From JBFWIL01 sp050256015 (GTDB lineage Bacteria > Bacteroidota > Bacteroidia > Bacteroidales > Prolixibacteraceae), in assembly GCA_050256015.1 (NCBI GenBank), contig JBFWIL010000024.1:1-17889 (forward strand): a stretch of DNA of 17,889 bases, given 5' to 3'. The notes beneath the pieces were generated by a model that was not told where the DNA came from, did not search any database, and saw only the letters and a list, made by a program, of their open reading frames with translations. Every line of letters begins with the position of its first letter. The stretch's first letter is position 1. Shown here piece by piece: positions 7,747-15,140 of the stretch. A program made the position numbers and the translations under genes.

Positions 7747-10700
7747 TTACAGCCCCTTATAATTCAGGTTGACCGGCAGAAACTGTTCGGCCAGTTCTAT
7801 GGGAACTCCCTTCCGCCGGGCATAATCTACTACCTGATCTTTTCCAATTTTTTCCAGGCTGAAATAACGCGACTGGGGATGGGCAAAGTACTGGCCGCAA
7901 ACGGAAGCATTCGGGTGCATGGCATAATGTTCGGAAAGCTCAATGCCAATCTTCTCCACCCCTAACAGACGGAACAGGTTTTCCTTTTCGTGATGTTCCG
8001 GGCAGGCCGGATACCCTATAGCCGGACGGATGCCCTGGTATTTCGCCCGGAAAACATCTTCCATGCTCAGGTTTTCATCTGCAGCATATCCCCAGTATTC
8101 CCTGCGGACCTTTTCATGAAGCAGTTCTGCAAAAGCTTCGGCCAACCTGTCGGCCAGGGCCTCCAGCATAATGGCACTGTAATCGTCGTGATCGGCCCGG
8201 AACCGGTCTATCCACTGCTCCATGCCTATTCCGGCAGTAACAGCAAAAGCTCCGCAGTAATCGGTATTCACGTCGGCCGGGGCTACAAAATCGGCCAGAC
8301 AGTAGTTGGGCAAACCTTCTTTCTTTTTTTCCTGCTGACGCAGATGAAAAAAACGTCCGCTTTCACTGATACGGGCCTCATTTTCAAACAACACAATATC
8401 GTCGCCTTCCGAATGAGCGGGCCATATGCCGTATATACCACTGGCCTGCAACATCTTCTCCTCCTCAATAAGATCGAGCATACGCCGGGCATCAACATAA
8501 AGCTTCCGGGCCTGTTCACCTTGCTGTTCATCCTGCAGGATGTCAGGAAAACGGCCTTTCAGTTCCCAGACAAAGAAAAAGAAACTCCAGTCGATGTATT
8601 TACGAAGCTCGGCTATGGGAAAATCGATCAGCTCATGAATACCGGTTTGCCTCGGTTTACAGATCTCCTTCTTACTCCAGTCTATCTGAAAGCGGTTGGC
8701 CCGCGCTTCTTCCAGGCTAAGGTATTCCTTCGGCTTCCGCCGGCCCTGAAACTGCCTGATATGCCCGTATTCCTCCTGCACCGAGCGGATATAATCCGCA
8801 TTCCTGGAGATCAGGTTGGAAACAACACGTACTGTACGGCTGGCATCTTTGACATAAACCACCGGATGAGAATAGTTGGGTGCAATTTTCACCGCCGTAT
8901 GAATTTTGGAAGTGGTGGCTCCGCCAATCAGCAGAGGTTGAGTGAATTCCTGACGCTCCATCTCGGAAGCCACATGGGTCATAATCTCCAGGGAAGGCGT
9001 AATGAGCCCGCTCAGGCCAATGATATCAACCTGTTCCCGCCTGGCAGTTTCAAGGATGGTCTCTGTGGGCACCATCACGCCCAGATCAATCACCTCATAG
9101 TTATTGCAAGCCAGTACCACACCTACAATATTCTTGCCAATATCGTGCACATCGCCTTTCACCGTGGCCATCAGTACTTTGCGTTGCCGGGTCTGCTGAT
9201 TTTTGTATTTATCCTTGTCCTTTTCAATATAGGGCAACAGGAAAGCCACGGCTTTTTTCATCACACGGGCCGATTTAATTACCTGGGGCAGAAACATCTT
9301 CCCAGAACCGAACAGTTCCCCCACCATATTCATCCCGTCCATCAGGGGACCCTCGATGATGCTGAGAATAGGTTCATACAAAGGCAGGGCCGCTGTAAGG
9401 TCTTCTTCAATATAATCGGGGATACCCTTAATCAGGGCATGCTGCAACCGTTTCTCCAGCGCCAGTTCCCTCCAGGCAGTTTTATGCACCTTCTTCCCTT
9501 CCTCCTGCTTCAGGCTCTGGGCAAATTCCAGCAGCCGTTCGGTTGCATCGGGACGCCGGTTCAGCACCAGATCTTCCACTTTTTCCAGCAACTCTTTAGG
9601 AATCTCGTCATAAATCTGCAGCATACCGGGATTCACAATACCCATATCCAGTCCGGACCGCACGGCATGGAAGAGAAAAACAGAATGGATAGTCTCGCGT
9701 ACAAAATTATTTCCCCGGAAAGAAAAGGATACATTGCTCACACCCCCGCTGGTACGGACGTAAAGCAGGTTGGCCTTGATCCAGCGAACGGCGTTGATAA
9801 AATCCACGGCATAGTTGTTGTGTTCCTCCATACCCGTTCCAATAGTCAGTATATTAGGATCAAAAATAATATCCTCGGGCGGAAACTGTATCTTTTCGGT
9901 GAGCAGCCGGTAAGCCCGCGCACAGATTTCTATGCGACGCTCAAAACTGTCGGCCTGCCCTTTCTCATCGAAAGCCATAACGACCACAGCCGCTCCGTAG
10001 CGTCTGATTTTCCGGGCCTGTTCCAGGAAAGTCTTCTCCCCCTCTTTAAGGCTGATTGAATTGACAACGGCCTTCCCCTGCAGGCATTTAAGTCCCGCTT
10101 CAATCACTTCCCACCTGGAGGAATCGACCATCACAGGTAAACGGGCAATATCGGGTTCGGCCATCAGCAGGTTCAGAAAGGTCACCATTTCCTTTTTTGC
10201 ATCGAGCATGGCATCGTCGAGGTTGACATCAATCACCTGGGCTCCGTTCTCCACCTGTTCCCGGGCCACAGCCAGGGCTTCCTCATACTTTTCCTCACGT
10301 ATGAGACGGGCAAACCTGCGGGAACCCGAAACATTGCAGCGTTCGCCTATATTGATAAAATTGGTATCCGGGGTAAGGGTCACCGGTTCCAGTCCGCTAA
10401 ACCGGGTCAGATGATCATTCCCGACTCTTTTATGCGGCCGGGCAGCAGCCGCTATTCCGGCAAATTTACGGATATGATCCGGGGTGGTACCGCAACAGCC
10501 TCCGATGATATTCACCAAACGGTTGTCGAGGAAATCCTTGACCTGCACGGCCATTTCCCCGGGTGTTTCATCATACTCACCAAACTGATTGGGTAATCCG
10601 GCATTGGGATACGCACTAACATAAAATGGCGCTTTTCGTGCCATCTCGGCCAGGTAAGGGCGCATATCCCTGGCCCCCAGGGAACAATTCAGTCCGATGC

Positions 10701-11421
10701 TTAACAGGTCGACATGCCGCATGGAATTCAAAAAAGCTTCCACGGTCTGCCCGGAGAGGGTGCGTCCGCTGGCATCAGTAATGGTGCCGGAAACCATGAC
10801 CGGAAAACGGATATCCCGCTTTTCCATGGCTTCTTCAATGGCAAACAGGGCAGCCTTGGCATTCAGCGTATCAAAAATGGTTTCCACCAGCAACAGGTCG
10901 ACCCCGCCGTCCAGCAGTCCCTCGATCTGCTCCCGGTAGGCTTCCTTTACCGCATCGTAATCGGTTGCCCGGTAGCCCGGATCATTCACATCGGGCGAAA
11001 GGGAAAGGGTTTTGTTGGTAGGTCCCAGAGCTCCCGCAACAAAGCGGGGTTTTCCCGGGGTTTTCACCGTATAGGTATCGGTGGCTCTTCGGGCAATGCG
11101 TGCAGATGCCATATTCATGGCATAAACCCAGGCTTCGGTATGGTAATCGGCCTGGGATATCCGGTTGGCATTGAAAGTATTCGTTTCAATAATATCGGAA
11201 CCGGCTTCCAGAAAAGCTTTATGAATTTCCAGGATCAGATCAGGCCGGGTTATCGACAGCAGATCGTTGTTCCCGAAAAGTTCGTTTTTCAACTCCCGGA
11301 GTTCCCCGTTCCGGAAATCTTCCTCCTTCAGCCCGTATTTCTGGATCATGGTACCCATAGCCCCGTCAAGCACTAACACGCGCTTTTCCAAAGCTTCCCG
11401 GATCTTATGTATGTTACTCAT
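7747..11421 (-). CDS. metH: cobalamin-dependent methionine synthase
   Basis: MetH transfers the methyl group of 5-methyl-THF to homocysteine through methylcobalamin, giving methionine. The product is 1224 residues, the usual full length, with all four modules. The homocysteine domain (about 1-325) has zinc ligands C246 (LNCSLGARDM), C309 and C310 (IGGCCGTTPDHI). The pterin domain (about 350-620) begins FINIGERCNVSGSRRF. The cap and cobalamin domain (about 645-890) has the cobalt-binding H759 in GDVHDIGKN and the SGLITPSL loop. The AdoMet reactivation domain (about 900-1224) has YIDWSFFF and RPAIGYPACPEH. No frameshift or lost key residue is visible. The start MSNIHKIREAL fits family N-termini. 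metF follows 212 bases downstream. Confidence 0.98.
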   Translation of the reverse strand: MSNIHKIREALEKRVLVLDGAMGTMIQKYGLKEEDFRNGELRELKNELFGNNDLLSITRPDLILEIHKAFLEAGSDIIETNTFNANRISQADYHTEAWVYAMNMASARIARRATDTYTVKTPGKPRFVAGALGPTNKTLSLSPDVNDPGYRATDYDAVKEAYREQIEGLLDGGVDLLLVETIFDTLNAKAALFAIEEAMEKRDIRFPVMVSGTITDASGRTLSGQTVEAFLNSMRHVDLLSIGLNCSLGARDMRPYLAEMARKAPFYVSAYPNAGLPNQFGEYDETPGEMAVQVKDFLDNRLVNIIGGCCGTTPDHIRKFAGIAAAARPHKRVGNDHLTRFSGLEPVTLTPDTNFINIGERCNVSGSRRFARLIREEKYEEALAVAREQVENGAQVIDVNLDDAMLDAKKEMVTFLNLLMAEPDIARLPVMVDSSRWEVIEAGLKCLQGKAVVNSISLKEGEKTFLEQARKIRRYGAAVVVMAFDEKGQADSFERRIEICARAYRLLTEKIQFPPEDIIFDPNILTIGTGMEEHNNYAVDFINAVRWIKANLLYVRTSGGVSNVSFSFRGNNFVRETIHSVFLFHAVRSGLDMGIVNPGMLQIYDEIPKELLEKVEDLVLNRRPDATERLLEFAQSLKQEEGKKVHKTAWRELALEKRLQHALIKGIPDYIEEDLTAALPLYEPILSIIEGPLMDGMNMVGELFGSGKMFLPQVIKSARVMKKAVAFLLPYIEKDKDKYKNQQTRQRKVLMATVKGDVHDIGKNIVGVVLACNNYEVIDLGVMVPTETILETARREQVDIIGLSGLITPSLEIMTHVASEMERQEFTQPLLIGGATTSKIHTAVKIAPNYSHPVVYVKDASRTVRVVSNLISRNADYIRSVQEEYGHIRQFQGRRKPKEYLSLEEARANRFQIDWSKKEICKPRQTGIHELIDFPIAELRKYIDWSFFFFVWELKGRFPDILQDEQQGEQARKLYVDARRMLDLIEEEKMLQASGIYGIWPAHSEGDDIVLFENEARISESGRFFHLRQQEKKKEGLPNYCLADFVAPADVNTDYCGAFAVTAGIGMEQWIDRFRADHDDYSAIMLEALADRLAEAFAELLHEKVRREYWGYAADENLSMEDVFRAKYQGIRPAIGYPACPEHHEKENLFRLLGVEKIGIELSEHYAMHPNASVCGQYFAHPQSRYFSLEKIGKDQVVDYARRKGVPIELAEQFLPVNLNYKGL

Positions 11422-11449
11422 ATTATGCTGTTTTTAAAAAAAACCTGCT

Positions 11450-11592
11450 TGCATCTTCTCCTGTTAAAGAACGGATCAAACCGCAAAATACCCCGTTTGC
11501 GAAATAAAAACAATACCCCTGTGGTAACAAACCAAACGGCATTAAAATCAATTTATATGCGCATCAGCGCATGCAACTGTTGGAGAAGTGCA
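11450..11592 (-). promoter_or_regulatory. candidate structured leader RNA of metH
   Basis: On the minus strand TGCACTTCTCC (11592-11582) can pair with GGAGAAGATGCA (11461-11450). This is an 11-base-pair stem with one bulged A that would enclose 120 bases. Inside are two perfect local hairpins: ATGCGC-TGAT-GCGCAT (11572-11557) and CGCAAA-N8-TTTGCG (11501-11482). A closing stem around small hairpins resembles the plan of riboswitch leaders. I do not recognise the conserved cores of the SAM-I, SAM-II, SAH, THF or cobalamin classes. A single inverted repeat of this size over this distance can arise by chance, so this is a candidate only. Confidence 0.3.
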
Positions 11593-11764
11593 TCCGGCTC
11601 AAATGAAAGAGAAGAAATGTATGAACCTTTTTCATGTTATCTGCGGTGAGTCAATATTCCGGATACAAAATTAATGTCAAAACGGATCATTATCAAATTT
11701 TCCGGACAATATGCTGCAAATTTTATCAAAGACATCCTTTTTTCATAACCTTTAGCGAACACAA

Positions 11765-11799
11765 ACAAAATGGCCGGTTCGTATTTGCCGGCAAACCGG
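11765..11799 (-). terminator. possible terminator after the CNNM-like gene
   Basis: Eleven bases after the stop, on the minus strand, CCGGTT (11799-11794) and AACCGG (11779-11774) form an inverted repeat around a 14-base loop. It is followed by CCATTTTGTTTG. The stem is short and the T run is interrupted, and an alternative GCCGG/CCGGC pairing is possible, so the call is weak. Confidence 0.35.
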
Positions 11800-11810
11800 A
11801 TTTTGTACGG

Positions 11811-13088
11811 TCAGTGATTTTTGGTAATCAGCAGTTTATCAATCCGGTTTCCATCCATATCGACCACTTCAATCGTATAACCCGCATACTCCACCTTATC
11901 ACCTGTTTTCGGAATATTGCTGATTTGCTCGAACACAAAACCGGCAACGGTGGAATAATCGATTTTTTCGAAATCGATGGTAAAATTCTCAATCACTTCA
12001 ACCAGCGTTTCAATAGGGGCATCGCCGTTCACCAAAACGGACTGATCATCCCGTTTAAACACATCGGGTTCATAGTTCTCCCCCTCATCAGGAATTTGTC
12101 CCACAATGTTTTCAATAATGTCGTGCAAAGTAATAATACCTTCCAGTCCGCCATATTCATTCACCACCACACAGAGATGGATTTTCCGGAGTCGCAACTG
12201 ATTAAGCACCCGTTTGGCATCAGCATTTTCGGGAACAATGACCGGCTGAACCAACAGGCCCTTAAAGGACCTGTCACGACCTTCACTTTTTGCCCGGAAA
12301 AAATCTTTCAGATAGAGCACCCCCTTAAAATTATCCAGGTTTCCTTCACTGCAGATTACCTTGCTGTGCTGAATCCCGGATATTTCACGAATCAGTTCCG
12401 GTTCCGGCCTGGCCAAATCAATCCATTCAATATCGGTACGGTGGGTCATAATATGTTTGGCCTTTTTATCGGAAAAATAAAAAACCTTTTCGTGCATGCT
12501 GTTCTGCTCTTTGCCGATTACTCCCTCATAAGAAGCCAGCCGGATCATCTGCCGTAATTCGGCCTCAGTCATGTGTTCTTTCCGCATTTTTACACCGATC
12601 AGCCGGCTAACCATGTTGGTTGAAACGGAAAGCAGTTTAACGAAAGGGAAGAAAACCGCACTAAATGCATAAATCACCGGAGCTACCAACACGGCTATGG
12701 ATTCGGGTTTGCTAAGCGCCAGTGTTTTGGGAACCAGTTCGCCTATAACAATGGAAACATAGGTAATCAGGATAACCGTCAGTGTAAGGGCAATCTGGTG
12801 AGCACAGGAACGTGTCAGTTCCATATGCATAAACAGCGGGGTTACATCATCCGCAATGTTCATTCCACCGTACACTCCTGTAACAATCCCTATCAGGGTG
12901 ATACCTACCTGAACGGCCGAAAGGAAGTTCCCGGGGTTGGCCAGCAGGCGCAAGGCAACTACGGCCCCTTTGCTTCCCTCATAACGAAGTTGTTCCAAAC
13001 GGGTTTTTTTACTCGAAACCAAAGCGATTTCAGACAGGGAAAAAAAACCGTTCAACAAAATCAGGATGCCCAGTATAGCTATTTCCAT
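11811..13088 (-). CDS. CNNM/CorB-type membrane protein (DUF21, CBS pair, CorC-HlyC domain)
   Basis: The 425-residue product has the full family layout. An N-terminal DUF21 membrane domain (about 1-190) has SLSEIALVSSKKTRLEQL, NPGNFLSAVQVGITLIG and the GELVPKTLAL motif (116-125) that lines the ion site in this family. A CBS pair follows (about 205-330), its second half ending VVVNEYGGLEGIITLHDII. A C-terminal CorC/HlyC transporter-associated domain (about 345-423) comes last. Characterised relatives export magnesium or affect Mg/Co resistance. The older name hemolysin (TlyC) is not good evidence of haemolysis. The exact substrate cannot be read here. The start MEIAILGILILLNGFFSLSE is standard. 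It is divergent from cysS, with a possible near-leaderless transcript. Confidence 0.93.
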   Translation of the reverse strand: MEIAILGILILLNGFFSLSEIALVSSKKTRLEQLRYEGSKGAVVALRLLANPGNFLSAVQVGITLIGIVTGVYGGMNIADDVTPLFMHMELTRSCAHQIALTLTVILITYVSIVIGELVPKTLALSKPESIAVLVAPVIYAFSAVFFPFVKLLSVSTNMVSRLIGVKMRKEHMTEAELRQMIRLASYEGVIGKEQNSMHEKVFYFSDKKAKHIMTHRTDIEWIDLARPEPELIREISGIQHSKVICSEGNLDNFKGVLYLKDFFRAKSEGRDRSFKGLLVQPVIVPENADAKRVLNQLRLRKIHLCVVVNEYGGLEGIITLHDIIENIVGQIPDEGENYEPDVFKRDDQSVLVNGDAPIETLVEVIENFTIDFEKIDYSTVAGFVFEQISNIPKTGDKVEYAGYTIEVVDMDGNRIDKLLITKNH

Positions 13089-13093
13089 AAACT

Positions 13094-13101
13094 CAAATGT
13101 A
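13094..13101 (-). promoter_or_regulatory. -7 box (TACATTTG) before the CNNM-like gene
   Basis: TACATTTG on the minus strand fits TAnnTTTG exactly. It ends only five bases before the ATG, so a start site at the usual distance would fall at or next to the start codon, implying a leaderless or near-leaderless mRNA. No clear TTTG -33 box lies 19-21 bases upstream. Confidence 0.4.
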
Positions 13102-13128
13102 CAGAAAAAAACAAAACAATATATTTTC

Positions 13129-13136
13129 TACCTTTG
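13129..13136 (+). promoter_or_regulatory. -7 box (TACCTTTG) of cysS
   Basis: TACCTTTG followed by CA is an exact match to the Bacteroidetes -7 element TAnnTTTG. It lies 19 bases before the cysS ATG, predicting a leader of about 10-15 bases. The -33 region is A-rich and has no clear TTTG. The short distance supports the start at 13156 over upstream in-frame codons. Confidence 0.6.
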
Positions 13137-13155
13137 CAGCAAACCGCATCGATCC

Positions 13156-14631
13156 ATGGAAAACCAACTGCAGTTATACAATACGCTAAGCCGCAGGAAA
13201 GAGATTTTTAAACCCCTGCACCCCGGAAAAGCCGGATTGTATGTCTGTGGCCCAACCGTTTACGGAAAGGCCCATCTGGGACATGCCCGTTCGGCGATCA
13301 CCTTCGATTTGCTTTACCGGTATCTAAAACATCTTAATTACAAAGTCCGTTATGTGAGAAACATTACCGATGTAGGCCATCTGGCAAATGATGCCGACGA
13401 GGGAGAAGACAAGATCCAGCAAAAGGCGAAGCTGGAAAAGCTGGAGCCTATGGAGGTAGTACAGCTTTACATGAATTATTATGAGAAGGCCATGGAGCAA
13501 CTGAATGTGTTGCCACCCAGCATTGAACCCCGGGCAACCGGGCATATTCTGGAGCAGATGGAAACAGTGGAAAAGATTCTGGCCTCGGGCTATGCCTATG
13601 AAAGCAACGGTTCGGTTTATTTTGATGTAAAGAAATATGCCCGTAAACACCCCTACGGACAACTATCCGGCAGGAAGATCGAAGATTTGCAGGCGAATAC
13701 CCGTGAACTGGAAGGACAGGATGAGAAACGCTCTCCCCTTGATTTTGCTCTCTGGAAAAAGGCCTCCCCCTATCACATCATGCGCTGGCCTTCCCGCTGG
13801 GGAGAAGGATTTCCCGGCTGGCACCTGGAATGTACAGCCATGAGCAGCAAATACCTGGGTGAATCTTTCGACATTCACGGCGGAGGCATGGATTTATGTT
13901 TTCCGCATCACGAAGCGGAAATGGCCCAGGCCCGGGCTGCATACGGGCATGACTCAGTTCGTTACTGGATGCACAACAACATGATCACCCTGAACGGACA
14001 AAAAATGGGAAAATCGCTGGGCAATGCCATTGCCCTGGATGAATTCTTCTCGGGAAAACACCCCCTGCTTGAAAAAGCATGGTCGCCCATGACCATCCGT
14101 TATTTTATGCTCACGGCCCATTACAGGAGCACGCTTGATTTTTCCAACGAAGCCCTGCTAGCGGCGGAAAAAGGTCTGGAAAGGCTGTTGAAAACCATTG
14201 ATACACTGGACCGGCTTGAGGCAGGAAAACAGACAAGCATTGCGGTGGATGCGCTGAGATATAATTGTTATGCAGCCATGAACGACGATCTGAATACGCC
14301 TGTGGTACTGGCTCATCTTTTTGACGGTGTACGGCTAATAAACGCAGTTACTCTTGGCAGGGAAAGTATCTCTGCCGAAGGAATAAGGGAGCTGAAAAAA
14401 CTGTATTCCATTTTTGTTTTTGATCTTCTCGGGCTGCAAAAAAACCAGCAGACCAACCTGTCGGGAACCGAAGCTTACGCCGGCGCGGTAAACCTGCTGC
14501 TGCAGTTTCGTTTGCAGGCTAAGGCAGAAAAAAACTGGTCGACAGCCGATAAAATAAGGCAGGAACTGGAAAAGCTGGGCTTTGAAATAAAAGATACCAA
14601 AGAAGGTTTTACCTGGAAATTAAAAGAATAA
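13156..14631 (+). CDS. cysS: cysteinyl-tRNA synthetase
   Basis: CysS charges tRNA-Cys with cysteine in the cytoplasm. The product from MENQLQLYNT is 491 residues, a normal class I length. The HIGH signature appears as H40-L-G-H43 in VYGKAHLGHAR, and the KMSKS loop as K283-M-G-K-S287. Zinc ligands that select cysteine are present: C31 (YVCGPT), C226 (HLECTAM), H251 and E255 (FPHHEAEMAQ). The anticodon-binding helical domain fills the C-terminal third. An upstream in-frame ATG at 13066 would lie inside the CNNM-like gene and upstream of the promoter, so it was rejected. The NikR-like gene follows after 45 bases and may share its transcript. Confidence 0.97.
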   Translation: MENQLQLYNTLSRRKEIFKPLHPGKAGLYVCGPTVYGKAHLGHARSAITFDLLYRYLKHLNYKVRYVRNITDVGHLANDADEGEDKIQQKAKLEKLEPMEVVQLYMNYYEKAMEQLNVLPPSIEPRATGHILEQMETVEKILASGYAYESNGSVYFDVKKYARKHPYGQLSGRKIEDLQANTRELEGQDEKRSPLDFALWKKASPYHIMRWPSRWGEGFPGWHLECTAMSSKYLGESFDIHGGGMDLCFPHHEAEMAQARAAYGHDSVRYWMHNNMITLNGQKMGKSLGNAIALDEFFSGKHPLLEKAWSPMTIRYFMLTAHYRSTLDFSNEALLAAEKGLERLLKTIDTLDRLEAGKQTSIAVDALRYNCYAAMNDDLNTPVVLAHLFDGVRLINAVTLGRESISAEGIRELKKLYSIFVFDLLGLQKNQQTNLSGTEAYAGAVNLLLQFRLQAKAEKNWSTADKIRQELEKLGFEIKDTKEGFTWKLKE

Positions 14632-14676
14632 CAACCAATTCATACCGAATCAACCATCATAAAAAATTCAATAAAA

Positions 14677-15075
14677 ATGGCTGTAACCCGTTTCGGTGTA
14701 TCTCTTGAAGAAGAACTGCTGAAAGCTCTTGACCAGTATGTTCAGGACAATGCCTTTGCCAACCGTTCTCAGGCCATACGTTTCCTTATTGAAAAAAATC
14801 TGGTCGAAAAAAAATGGAAATGTGATAACATTGTCGCCGGAGCGGTTACTTTGGTCTACCATTCTGACAGAAAGGATATCCATACCCATTTGCAAAAAAT
14901 TCAGTCGGATTCCAGAGAATTCATTCTTTCTTCGCAGATTTTTTACCTGGGAGATCACTGCCTGGAAATTGTCGCCGTAAAAGGTCCCTCCTTCAGGCTT
15001 ACCGGACTTGCCGATTTACTGATTGCCGTTAAAGGTATTGAACACGGAAAACTGATCATGAGCAAAGTAAAATAA
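14677..15075 (+). CDS. NikR-like ribbon-helix-helix metal-responsive regulator
   Basis: The 132-residue product matches NikR in length and plan. An N-terminal ribbon-helix-helix DNA-binding domain (about 1-45) has R5, G7 and S9 on the DNA-contacting strand and the NRSQAIRFLI helix. An ACT-like metal-binding domain (about 52-130) has the DHCLEIVAVKG signature. E. coli NikR binds nickel with H76, H87, H89 and C95. Here C95 is kept, but the other sites are Q76 (or S77), Q87 (or I88) and F89 (or Y90). H62, H69, H71 and H94 are other possible ligands. The metal sensed is therefore uncertain. No promoter was found in the 45 bases after cysS. An operator-like element and a TonB-dependent receptor gene follow directly. 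Confidence 0.85.
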   Translation: MAVTRFGVSLEEELLKALDQYVQDNAFANRSQAIRFLIEKNLVEKKWKCDNIVAGAVTLVYHSDRKDIHTHLQKIQSDSREFILSSQIFYLGDHCLEIVAVKGPSFRLTGLADLLIAVKGIEHGKLIMSKVK

Positions 15076-15088
15076 TTTTTTTTATATG

Positions 15089-15116
15089 GTGTTACTTTTT
15101 TATATATTCGTGCCAC
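15089..15116 (+). promoter_or_regulatory. candidate NikR-type operator overlapping the receptor promoter
   Basis: GTGTTAC (15089-15095) and GTGCCAC (15110-15116) are separated by 14 bases, giving 28 bases in all, the same overall length as the E. coli nik operator (GTATGA-N16-TCATAC). The halves agree at 5 of 7 positions whether read as an inverted or a direct repeat. From memory, GTGTTAC is a half-site reported for NikR of Geobacter, which should be verified. The element covers TATATTCG (15103-15110), a one-mismatch version of the TAnnTTTG -7 box, so a bound protein would block the receptor promoter. Confidence 0.5.
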
Positions 15117-15140
15117 AACAATTCAAAACACAACAGACAA

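Larger units (their letters stand above)
11422..11810. other. 389-base gene-free stretch: metH leader and 3' region of the CNNM-like gene
   Basis: No credible coding sequence is present; a short plus-strand open frame overlapping 11407-11649 has no family features. On the minus strand the stretch holds the downstream region of the CNNM-type gene (right side) and the promoter and leader of metH (left side). Visible structure includes several inverted repeats in 11450-11592, listed separately. An AT-rich palindrome, GTTTTT-TTT-AAAAAC, lies in the 25 bases before the metH ATG. I see no exact TAnnTTTG box for metH. TACATTTC near 11613-11620 on the minus strand differs at the last base. Confidence 0.5.

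Noticed and set aside
7990..10059. 689-codon open frame on the plus strand opposite metH
   Set aside because: It is fully antisense to a complete, highly conserved metH. Its translation is rich in His, Phe and Gln with no recognisable domain, as expected from the reverse of a gene with biased codon use.
11407..11649. 80-codon plus-strand open frame in the metH upstream region
   Set aside because: It overlaps the metH start in antisense and shows no family signature. The composition looks random.
11422..11660. Known SAM or cobalamin riboswitch upstream of metH
   Set aside because: I looked for the SAM-I core, the cobalamin box and SAM-II-like motifs on the minus strand and did not find them. 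Only generic inverted repeats are visible.
11634..12557. 307-codon open frame on the plus strand opposite the CNNM-like gene
   Set aside because: It is antisense to a protein with a complete DUF21/CBS/CorC layout, has no family features and starts in the AT-rich gap.
13066..13155. N-terminal extension of CysS from an upstream ATG
   Set aside because: It would begin inside the divergent gene and upstream of the TACCTTTG box. The residues are unlike CysS N-termini, whereas MENQLQLYNT fits.
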